NCBI GenBank assembly: GCA_964590135.1
Contig: CAZPVX010000010.1
Coordinates: 75,014-139,013 of the forward strand
Direction of reading: 5' to 3'
DNA: 64,000 nt
DNA from: JBDHWI01 sp964590135
Lineage (GTDB): Bacteria > Chloroflexota > Anaerolineae > J036 > Brachytrichaceae
The notes under the pieces were generated by a model, which was given only the letters and a program-made list of their open reading frames with translations, had not been told where the DNA came from and made no database searches. Below, one piece after another: positions 25,201 to 31,705 of this stretch. The position numbers and the translations under genes were made by a program. Position 1 is the first letter of the stretch, and each line of letters begins with the position of its first letter.

Positions 25201-26621
25201 ACGACCTGCCGGCTTTGAAATGCGCCATTGCCGGCCAGCGTGGCCGTGACGAGATAGGCGCCGGCAATGGTGGGCGGCGTGTAGGTGCGCGAATTGCCGC
25301 TGCCGCTGAAACTGCCGGCGCTTGCGTCCCAATTCACGACGCCGTTGGTGGTGGGATTGTTTGCTGCATCCAGCAAGGTGGCTGTGAACAGCACGGCGTT
25401 GCCGGCGACGACATTGATCGGCGATGTTGGCGGCTGCAAAGTGATCTGCGTCGCTGCGCCGGCTTGCACGACCACCTGCCGCTGCACGGCCTGGCTGGTG
25501 CTTTGCAAAGTGGCCGTGACGAGATAGGTCGCCGGCGTGGTGGGTGGCGTGTAGGTGCGCGAATTGCCGCTGCCGCTGAAACTGCCGGCGCTTGCTTCCC
25601 AGTTCACGACGCCGTTGGTGGTGGGATTGTTCGCTGCATCCAGCAAGGTGGCTGTGAACAGCACGGTGTTGCCGGCGGCGACGTTGATCGGCGACGTCGC
25701 CGGCAGCAGGGAGATCTGTGTCGCTGGACCAGCCTGCACCGTCACTTGGCGCTGCACGGGCTGGCCGGTGCTTTGAAGGGTAGCCGTGACGAGATACGTT
25801 GCCGGCGTGGTGGGCGGCGTGTAGGTCGTAGCATTGCCGCTGTTGACGGTGAACGAGCCGGCGTTGCTCAACCATTGCACCGTGTCGGTCGTCACGCTGT
25901 TGCCATATATATCGGTGACTGATGCGCTGAATGGCACGTTGCCGCCGGCGTCGATCGTGACCGCGCTGGCCGGCGTCACGCTAAGCAGCGGCAGGCCCGG
26001 GTTGACGTTGACGCTGGCGATGGCGTCGGGTGCGCCGGCATAGCTGGCCTGAATCGTTTTTGCGCCGGCGGTGGTGATGCTGAAGGTTACGCTGCGCGAT
26101 GTTTGCCCGCTGAAGCTGGGTGTGCCGGAACCAGCCGGCATCGACCAGTTCACGGTGCCGGCGCTGATGGGGTTGCCCAGCGCGTCGCTCACTGCTGCCG
26201 TGAAGAGCAGGCTGCCGCCGGCGACCATGCTCGCGCTCGCCGGCGCAATGCTGATCTGGGCTGCCGGTCCGGCAACGATCTCGAATGTGCTGCTGGCTTG
26301 GCCCTCCGATGTGGTGACCACCAGCGGGTAGACGCCGGCCGCGTTGAATGCGCCGGCGCCGGCCGTGGCAGTGATCGTCTCGGCCGTTGCGCTGCTGACC
26401 GACAGCGCCACGCTGTTCAACGTCACCGTCGAGGTGACTTCAAAATTGGCGCCAGCGATGACGACGGTGAACGCCTGGCCGGCGACTGCGCTGGCTGGCG
26501 TGACCGTGGCAATGGTCGGCGGCGCAGCCAGCGGCCGCGCGAAGGCCAACGTTGCGAACAGCAATGTGGCGAACGCGCCTGTGAGCAGCGCCGGCGCGAT
26601 GATGACGCATCTGCGTTTCAC
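22275..26621 (-). CDS. Giant Ig-like repeat surface protein (1448 residues)
   Basis: The GTG at 26621 is preferred because GAGGGGAAG lies just upstream; an in-frame ATG at 26672 would run through a terminator-like hairpin. A signal peptide (RRCVIIAPALLTGAFATLLF...) is followed by an IPT/TIG-like domain (about 30-115). I count about 13 Ig-like units of 85-100 residues (pattern xxIxLxPxxAxxxxGxxxxFTAxxxDxxxNPx). Two adjacent units are nearly identical in DNA, spaced exactly 270 bp. The protein ends in the CTALHITPPQVV / FNIYRFTAT domain shared with the smaller neighbour. It is probably an adhesin or surface-layer component; no catalytic motif is seen. Confidence 0.85.
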   Translation of the reverse strand: MKRRCVIIAPALLTGAFATLLFATLAFARPLAAPPTIATVTPASAVAGQAFTVVIAGANFEVTSTVTLNSVALSVSSATAETITATAGAGAFNAAGVYPLVVTTSEGQASSTFEIVAGPAAQISIAPASASMVAGGSLLFTAAVSDALGNPISAGTVNWSMPAGSGTPSFSGQTSRSVTFSITTAGAKTIQASYAGAPDAIASVNVNPGLPLLSVTPASAVTIDAGGNVPFSASVTDIYGNSVTTDTVQWLSNAGSFTVNSGNATTYTPPTTPATYLVTATLQSTGQPVQRQVTVQAGPATQISLLPATSPINVAAGNTVLFTATLLDAANNPTTNGVVNWEASAGSFSGSGNSRTYTPPTTPATYLVTATLQSTSQAVQRQVVVQAGAATQITLQPPTSPINVVAGNAVLFTATLLDAANNPTTNGVVNWDASAGSFSGSGNSRTYTPPTIAGAYLVTATLAGNGAFQSRQVVVGAAAASAISIEQSATSITAGNSAWLTATVRDSFNNIIASGVVTWSKVSGPGTLSDNPPRSATLTTGAGIGSTSIQAHYPGIAPASATIAVNAGNPAQMSFSPLNPTITAGGSVAFTALVSDSFGNPTSAGSVAWAVTSGPGTLSNPQPRAVTFTSTVAAPSVVRAQIAGAPDATTTVTVNPAGVARITLSPPAATLPVNAAIGFSAAAFDAYNNAIPNAVFAWSSANTTKATVIASGSSATLTAKTSAGVYANLLRVTSAGITQTATITITPGPPSSITLAPAAATLVVSMTQSFNATVFDAFGNAVPNTALFWSVSGAQVGQIAATSGSTAILTGSTVAGVYPAGVRVSTGSITKTATITLTAGALNAVTLNPNGITIMPTGVISIVATGLDRFGNPISGLTFNWSVIGGAGIITPSTPGSSNATFTASTIAGSYPNSIRASTSHGGIDRTGRADVLITTDQVARIDISPASATLPPTAQQVFTARGYDRFNNLIWPLEVGWNVNGTGLINKTGSVTATFEAGTIAGAFPNAISAATQGITGTASITVIAGPLNTITVDPAEVVIGISSQQPFHAAGYDAWGNPVPNFSADWSIVPASAGTFDSTNPTTALFHAGHTPGIYNNAVRASSGGVSGGASVVIKPGTVAAVKLSPTSATLPVGGVQVFTAAVLDSAGNALSDLWVVWQVSKEAGAIESHGPLTVAVKAGTTAGAFAGAVQAFNGIFNASADLTIQAGTTSGININAMPATLQTNGTASSVIEIQLIDAYGNPTGAGMPVQWEIVQCSGECALTNATSQADASGRARTAIRSNHRVPQGATSTIIVRAVAGGLNKTVTLTGQFTPFTLHLPLSNQDAPLNNHGACTALHITPPQVVQQPANNAFNIYRFTATTPTVRVSLANYGTSGSILLYRIVTDNCRVNNTVSVVYLGLVGITSPTSFETAFNDQLTPGQSYFLVINTIGALTSQPYIITIQP
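25251..25790. repeat. Two tandem 270-bp near-identical coding repeats (third, diverged, from 25791)
   Basis: GAGATAGGCGCCGGC begins a unit at 25251, GAGATAGGTCGCCGGC at 25521 and GAGATACGTTGCCGGC at 25791, so the period is exactly 270 bp (90 codons). The first two units share long runs of identical DNA; the third diverges after about 40 bp. They encode successive Ig-like units of the giant protein. Confidence 0.85.
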
Positions 26622-26639
26622 GATACTTCCCCTCTCTAT

Positions 26640-26671
26640 AAAAAAAACTGACAAGTCTTCGAAGCCTGTCA
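26640..26671 (-). terminator. Terminator-like hairpin just upstream of the giant Ig gene
   Basis: On the minus strand, TGACAGGCTTCG pairs with CGAAGACTTGTCA (stem TGACA plus CTTCG, small internal loop), followed by eight Ts. It lies 13 bp past the PP2C-like stop codon and only 18 nt before the GTG of the giant gene, so it may be a leaky intergenic terminator or attenuator. Confidence 0.55.
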
Positions 26672-26684
26672 AGCCTTGTGATGA

Positions 26685-28055
26685 TTAGCCGCAGGTTGCG
26701 TTAGGTGGACACGGCACGGGTGTTGCCGCCGGTTGTCCGCCGCCACCTCCGCTGGGTGGCGGCGGTGGAACTGGCGTGTTCGTCGGCGCGAGTGTTGGCA
26801 CAGGCGTTGGTGGCTCTGGCGTTGCAGTTGGCGGCACAGGTGTTGCGGTCGGCGGTCGGCGAGTGGGCCGGCGGGTGGGCGTCGGCGTGTCGGTTGCGGT
26901 TGGTTGCGGTGTGTCGGTCGGCGCAACCGTCGGCGTGTTCGTTGGCGTCGCAGTCGGCGTCGCACTGGGCGTTGCCGTGTCCATCGGCTCCACCGTCGGC
27001 GTGATGGTTTGTGTCGGTGAGATGACGATCGCCGGCAAGGGCGTGCCAGCCGGCGCAGTCAAGGTGGCCGTGGCACCGCCGGAAGTGGATGTATTGCCGC
27101 CGTCGCGGCCAGCGAAGGCGTTGAACGCCAGCACTGCCAGGCTGATCAAGACGATCAATCCCAGCCCGGCAAGCAGCGTGCGAAAGGTGCCGCGGCGCGG
27201 GCCGGTTACGGATGCTGCCGGCGCTGTGGAGATAGGCTCTGCCGGAAAGACGCCGGTGCGACCGCTGACGTAGTCGGCCACCGCAATCGCCAACGGCTGG
27301 GTCGTATCTGCGCGCTGGGCAAGTTCGAGCAGGTTGAGGGCGGCTTTGCGCGAAGAGGCCGTGGCGCGCAGCACCGGCTTGATCTGCCCCTCCGTCAGCG
27401 CCTTGCTGAACGTGCCGGTGCAGAGTAGCACACGATCCTCGCCGGCCAGGTCCAACTGGCCCAGATCCGGCTCCAGCGGGCTGGCATGCGGCGCGGCAAA
27501 GGCAGCGTCGGTCAGGTATTGCAAATGGCCGCTGCGCAGCAGAAATACATCGCCGTCGCCGCGCCGCGCAACGAAAAGCTGGCCGTTGTGGATGATGGCT
27601 GCAACGATGCTGTAATGGACGGCGGGGCTGGGCGGGGCGTTGAGCGCGCCGGCGACAGCCGGTTGGCCGGCGTGCTGCGCGCGCTTCAGGCTTTGCACGA
27701 TCGCGTCCGAGAGTCGCTGCGCCAGTTCAACATAGTTTGCCGTCCGCGCAGCAGCGGATTGCGTCTGGACGGCATAGGTGTCAAAGACGTCGCGGGCGAG
27801 GCCGGCGGCAAGGCGCGTGTCATGCCGGCCGCCCTGCTGCGCATCGCACACCACGATCACGACATCTTTTTGACCAATGCCCGTCTCGGCGTTGTGCAAT
27901 GTTGCCAGGGCGATGGCGTCATTGCTGTTTGTGGCGATATGCCACTGAAGTGCGACTGCCATGCCTAACACGTCCTGCGATGATGCACTTTGCGCACGCG
28001 CGTCCCTCGCCGCGCGCTTGTCAGCAGCAATTATCGTCCCGTTTGTGGCAATCAT
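26685..28055 (-). CDS. PP2C-like membrane protein with degenerate active site and Thr/Pro-rich tail
   Basis: 456 residues. Residues about 35-265 follow the PP2C fold: VVIVVCDAQQGG (canonical VADGMGGH), VHYSIVAAIIHNGQLFVARR then GDGD (canonical GDSR), LQYLTDA, DRVLLCTGTF (canonical LLCSDGL), and TQPLAIAV (canonical DNITVVVV). The metal-binding Asp of SDG and the final DN are absent, so catalysis is unlikely. A single membrane helix spans about 292-314, followed by a ~140-residue outer tail very rich in Thr and Pro ending PPPPPSGGGGG. The ATG at 28055 follows TAAGGAT. It leads the run of Ig-repeat genes. Confidence 0.78.
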   Translation of the reverse strand: MIATNGTIIAADKRAARDARAQSASSQDVLGMAVALQWHIATNSNDAIALATLHNAETGIGQKDVVIVVCDAQQGGRHDTRLAAGLARDVFDTYAVQTQSAAARTANYVELAQRLSDAIVQSLKRAQHAGQPAVAGALNAPPSPAVHYSIVAAIIHNGQLFVARRGDGDVFLLRSGHLQYLTDAAFAAPHASPLEPDLGQLDLAGEDRVLLCTGTFSKALTEGQIKPVLRATASSRKAALNLLELAQRADTTQPLAIAVADYVSGRTGVFPAEPISTAPAASVTGPRRGTFRTLLAGLGLIVLISLAVLAFNAFAGRDGGNTSTSGGATATLTAPAGTPLPAIVISPTQTITPTVEPMDTATPSATPTATPTNTPTVAPTDTPQPTATDTPTPTRRPTRRPPTATPVPPTATPEPPTPVPTLAPTNTPVPPPPPSGGGGGQPAATPVPCPPNATCG

Positions 28056-28207
28056 GCGCAATCCTTACCGTTTACTTATCCGTATCTCGATCAATTTCAC
28101 CTGCACGTCCAAAATAATCCAAGCACGGCCTTTGAATTACTTAGACAGTCGTAATATTTCAGCAAAACTGCACGCATCAATATGCTAAAAGTATTGCGAT
28201 ACTGAGA

Positions 28208-28244
28208 ACAAAAAAGCCGCCGCACTCCTTGCGAGTGCGGCGGC
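28208..28244 (-). terminator. Rho-independent terminator of the EF-G-like gene
   Basis: GCCGCCGCACTC (28216-28227), loop CTTGC, GAGTGCGGCGGC (28233-28244): a perfect 12-bp stem. On the minus strand it is followed by six Ts (28210-28215 read as A on plus). It lies about 78 bp after the EF-G-like stop codon. Confidence 0.85.
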
Positions 28245-28321
28245 TGCGGTCGAACACGCGATGCGCCTGGCCATAACGCTGCTGGATGTTGCAGCTTCAA
28301 GGCGCGTCGCACACAGATGAC

Positions 28322-30364
28322 CTACTCTTCATCTGGCTTGGCCTCGGCCTTGTGCTTGGCGATGATGGTCTGCGCGAGGTTGGGCGGCATCGGCGCATAA
28401 TGGTCGAATACCATGTCGAAGATGCCGCGCCCCTGGGTGATGCTGCGCAAATCGGTGCTGTAGCGCTGCATTTCGGCCAGCGGCGCGTCGGCTGTGATCA
28501 CGGTCTTGTTGGCGCGTTGATCCATGCCGATGATCTGGGCGCGCTTGGTCTTGAGGTTGCCCATCACATCGCCGGCGCTGGCCTCCGGCACGATGATCGT
28601 GAAGCGATAGATTGGCTCCAGCAACTGCGGGCTGGCCTGCTCAAACGCCTCGCGGAAGACGTTGCGCGCGGCGATTTCAAACGCGATCGGCTTCGAGTCG
28701 ACGGCATGCTCCTTGCCATCCAGCACGATGCACTTCACGTCGCCCACCGGATAGCCGGCGACCACGCCGTTCTCCATCACCTGCTTGATGCCTTTTTCGA
28801 TGCTGGTTTGATACGAACCGCTGATTGCGCCGCCGAAGACTTTCCACTCGAAGACGTAGCCGGCGCCCGGCTCGCTTGGCTCCACCGCCATCTCGATCTC
28901 GGCGAATTGTCCGGCGCCGCCGGTCTGCTTCTTGTGCCGATAGCGGCTTTGGCCGTGCTTCAGGATGGTCTCGCGGTAGCTCACCTTCGGCACGGTTGTT
29001 TCCACATCCACGCCAAACTTGTTGTGCAGGTGGTGCACTGCCACGTCGATGTGCGCCTGCCCCATGCCCAGCAGCAGCGTCTCCTTCGTGCTGCTGTCGT
29101 TCATGTGGCGCAGGCTGGGGTCCTCCTCGCACAGCCGCACCAGCGAGGCGCTGATCTTGCCGGCGTCGTTCTTCGTCTTGGGCTGAATCGCCACCGAGAA
29201 TAACGGGTTCGGGAATTCGATGGGCGGCAACTGCACAGCATGGCCGCGGTCGCTCAGCGTGTCGTTGGTCAGCGCGCTGGTCAGCTTGGCCACCGTGCCG
29301 ATGTCGCCGGCATGCAGCAGCGGCACGCTGATCTGTTCCTTGCCGCGCTGCACGAAGAGCGAGGCGATGCGCTCTTCTTCGTTGGTGCGGTTGTTCATCA
29401 GACGCGTGTCGCCGCCCTTGATCGGGCCTTCAATCACGCGGAAGTAGCTGACCTTGCCGACGAAGGGATCGGCAGTGGTCTTGAAAACGAACAAGACCTG
29501 GCCGTGCTGGCCGTCGTCAGCATGCGCGTCCATGTCAGAGGGTGCCGGCGCGTAATTCACCAGCGAAAACAGCATGGCGTGCGCGCCGAGGCTGAGCGCC
29601 GGCGAGGCGCAGAACACCGGCACGAAGGTGCGCTTGCGGATGGCGCTGCGCAGGCCGCGAATGAATTCCTCGTCGTTGAGTTCGCCGACATCGAAATATT
29701 TCTCGATCAGGTCGTCCTCGCCCTCGGCGGCGGCTTCCATCAAGCGCGCGCGGGCGGCTTCCACTTCGTCGGCCATGCCGGCGGGGATGTCGGCCACGTC
29801 GCCTTTTGGCCCTTTCAAGAAGCGCCGGCTCACGAGGTCGATCACGCCTTCAAAGCTGCTCTGCGCGCCGACCGGCAGCATGAGCGGCACGATGTCCTGG
29901 TGAAAGGCCTCGTGCAATTGCTCCATCACCGCGCCGAAGTTGGCGTTTTCACGATCCATGCGGCTGATCAGCACGGCGCGCGGGATCCTGGCCTCGTCGA
30001 CGGCCTGCATGGCCAGCTCGGTGCCGACCTCGACGCCGCTCACGGCATCCACAAAAATCAGGCCAAGATCGGCCACCCGCACGGCGCTCTTCACTTCACC
30101 AAAAAAATCGGCATAGCCGGGGGTGTCGAGCAGGTTGATCTTGTAGTCCTTCCACTCGACCGGCACAACGCTGAGATTGATCGATTGCTTGCGCCGCTTT
30201 TCTTCTTCATCGTAGTCAGAGATGGCGCTGCCATCTTCGACCCTGCCCATGCGCGAACTGTTGCCGGCGGCGAACAGCAGCGCCTCTGCGAATGTGGTCT
30301 TGCCGCTGGAGCCGTGACCCAGCAAAGCGACATTGCGCAGTTTCTCCGTGGCGTATTCCTTCAT
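28322..30364 (-). CDS. Elongation factor G-like GTPase (FusA2-type)
   Basis: 680 residues with the EF-G domain order. G1 is GHGSSGKTT, G3 is LLDTPGYADF, and the G4 position reads ISRMDREN where EF-G normally has NKxD. The switch I motif RGITI is replaced by KQSINLSV. Domains IV-V are present: GGAGQFAEIEMAVEPSEPG, GYPVGDVKCIVLDGKEHAVDS, and EPIYRFTIIVPEASAGDVMGNL. It is a second-type EF-G-like protein, probably not the housekeeping translocase, since fusA normally sits beside rpsL/rpsG/tuf. A role in ribosome recycling or stress translation is inferred. A clear terminator follows. Confidence 0.88.
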   Translation of the reverse strand: MKEYATEKLRNVALLGHGSSGKTTFAEALLFAAGNSSRMGRVEDGSAISDYDEEEKRRKQSINLSVVPVEWKDYKINLLDTPGYADFFGEVKSAVRVADLGLIFVDAVSGVEVGTELAMQAVDEARIPRAVLISRMDRENANFGAVMEQLHEAFHQDIVPLMLPVGAQSSFEGVIDLVSRRFLKGPKGDVADIPAGMADEVEAARARLMEAAAEGEDDLIEKYFDVGELNDEEFIRGLRSAIRKRTFVPVFCASPALSLGAHAMLFSLVNYAPAPSDMDAHADDGQHGQVLFVFKTTADPFVGKVSYFRVIEGPIKGGDTRLMNNRTNEEERIASLFVQRGKEQISVPLLHAGDIGTVAKLTSALTNDTLSDRGHAVQLPPIEFPNPLFSVAIQPKTKNDAGKISASLVRLCEEDPSLRHMNDSSTKETLLLGMGQAHIDVAVHHLHNKFGVDVETTVPKVSYRETILKHGQSRYRHKKQTGGAGQFAEIEMAVEPSEPGAGYVFEWKVFGGAISGSYQTSIEKGIKQVMENGVVAGYPVGDVKCIVLDGKEHAVDSKPIAFEIAARNVFREAFEQASPQLLEPIYRFTIIVPEASAGDVMGNLKTKRAQIIGMDQRANKTVITADAPLAEMQRYSTDLRSITQGRGIFDMVFDHYAPMPPNLAQTIIAKHKAEAKPDEE

Positions 30365-30537
30365 ACAGGCGAGCCTCCAGGCTGGAAAGTTTGTAATGGC
30401 GATTTAATACCGTGTGGCGAAGTTGGGCAAGCGCCATGCGGCCAGTGCAAGCCTCGCCGAGCAGATAGAAGCCGGCAGCCGAATCATCGGATGATTCTGT
30501 CGTTTCAAAAAATCTAAGAAAACAGGTTGAAAAACGC

Positions 30538-30566
30538 TTCACATGCCCCGCCACTTCATATACAAT
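30538..30566 (+). promoter_or_regulatory. Sigma70-type promoter of the S1-domain gene
   Basis: TTCACA (30538-30543), 17-bp spacer, TACAAT (30561-30566), each 5/6 to consensus. Predicted transcription start is near 30573, giving a leader of about 70 nt before the GTG at 30645. The promoter rules out translation from the in-frame ATG at 30543. Confidence 0.6.
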
Positions 30567-30644
30567 GGCGCGGCTCTGAATTTAGGTGCACCCCGTTGCG
30601 GCACACCTCAAATCTGCTTACTTTCAAAAGAGGACGACTTTCCT

Positions 30645-31622
30645 GTGAGTGACGAAAATCTCGAAGTTCCAGTTGCCGATAGCGCGCCCGCCGCCGACGC
30701 GCCCCTGACCCTCGAAACCTTGAAGCCGCGCCAGGCGCTCAAGGGCAAGGTCACGCGCGTAGAACTGGGCGGCGCATTTGTCGATGTCGGCGTTGGCGTG
30801 GATGGCTTCATCCACATCTCGCAACTGTCGCAGGGCGATCAGCCTGTGACGCGGGTGGCGGATGTGTTGAAGGCCGGCGATGAAATTGACGTCTTCGTCA
30901 ATAAGGTGAACGTTGCGCGCAAGCGCATCGACCTCACCACGCATCGCCCCGCCGAATTCGGCTGGGACAATTTGCAAATCGGCGAGAAGTTGGCCGGCGT
31001 CAAGGTGGTCTCGGTTGAGAGCTTTGGCGTCTTTGTCGACTTCGACGGCCCCAAGCATGGCCTGATCCCCTTCAATCTGATGCCAAAGGGCGATCGCCCC
31101 AAAGTCGGCGACATGATCGACGATACGTGGGTGGTGGAAGTGGATGAAGCCAAGCGCCGCATCGGGCTGACGATGATCGAGCCGCCGGCGCTGCCGTGGG
31201 AGCGCATCCGCAAGGGTGAGAAATTCACCGGCACCGTGACCCGCGTCGAGCGCAACAGCGCCTACATCGACATCGGCGCAGAGCGCGATGGCATGGTGCG
31301 CGCCTCAGCCATGAACATGAGCTTCGTGGACATGCATGCCCTCGTCAGCGAGGGCGAGCATGTGACCGTGCGCGTGACCAAGGTGGACCCGGGCAAGCGC
31401 CAGATCGATCTGGCGCTGGACAATGTGAACCCCGATGACTATTCGCTGTCATCCGGCCCCGAGGAAGAGCTCAGCCCGTTCGCGGCAGCCTTTGCCCGCG
31501 CCCAGCGCATCAAGCGCGCACAGACGGCATCTGAGGCCGGCGACCGCCCCGTGAAGAAGAGCAACCCGCAGAACGAACTGCTCGATCGCACCCTGCAGCA
31601 GATGCAGGAAGCGAAGAAGTGA
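30645..31622 (+). CDS. S1-domain RNA-binding protein (ribosomal protein S1-like)
   Basis: 325 residues with three S1 (OB-fold) domains: ALKGKVTRVELGGAFVDVGV...GFIHISQL (about 35-105), LAGVKVVSVESFGVFVDFDG...GLIPFNL (about 120-185), and FTGTVTRVERNSAYIDIGAE...GMVRASAM (about 205-275). A charged C-terminal tail follows. Bacterial S1 proteins with three to six such domains bring mRNA to the 30S subunit; this shorter form is common outside Proteobacteria. The start is GTG at 30645, preceded by AAAGAGGA, and downstream of a good promoter. The gene leads into lysS across an inverted repeat. Confidence 0.88.
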   Translation: MSDENLEVPVADSAPAADAPLTLETLKPRQALKGKVTRVELGGAFVDVGVGVDGFIHISQLSQGDQPVTRVADVLKAGDEIDVFVNKVNVARKRIDLTTHRPAEFGWDNLQIGEKLAGVKVVSVESFGVFVDFDGPKHGLIPFNLMPKGDRPKVGDMIDDTWVVEVDEAKRRIGLTMIEPPALPWERIRKGEKFTGTVTRVERNSAYIDIGAERDGMVRASAMNMSFVDMHALVSEGEHVTVRVTKVDPGKRQIDLALDNVNPDDYSLSSGPEEELSPFAAAFARAQRIKRAQTASEAGDRPVKKSNPQNELLDRTLQQMQEAKK

Positions 31623-31629
31623 TTTTGGG

Positions 31630-31705
31630 TTTTGAATTGCGGATTGCGGACTTTGGATCGTGACGTTCCATCCATAATCCGCAATCCGCAATCCGCAATC
31701 CAAAA
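31630..31705. repeat. Inverted repeat of ATTGCGG units abutting the lysS start
   Basis: The left arm at 31630-31650 (TTTTG, AATTGCGG, ATTGCGGA) is matched 20/21 by the right arm at 31685-31705, whose last base is the A of the lysS ATG. Short tandem copies of TCCGCAA lie within the right arm. It fills most of the 82-bp gap after the S1 gene. Confidence 0.75.

Noticed and set aside
25251..25800. Possible CRISPR or satellite array
   Set aside because: The 270-bp repeats are in frame with a coding sequence and directly encode Ig-like units; there are no short spacers.
24019..25875. 618-codon open frame on the minus strand inside the giant Ig gene
   Set aside because: A frame-shifted shadow: rich in Gln, His, Arg, lacking domain features, while the other frame gives regular Ig-like units.
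29240..30517. 425-codon plus-strand open frame
   Set aside because: Antisense shadow of the EF-G-like gene.
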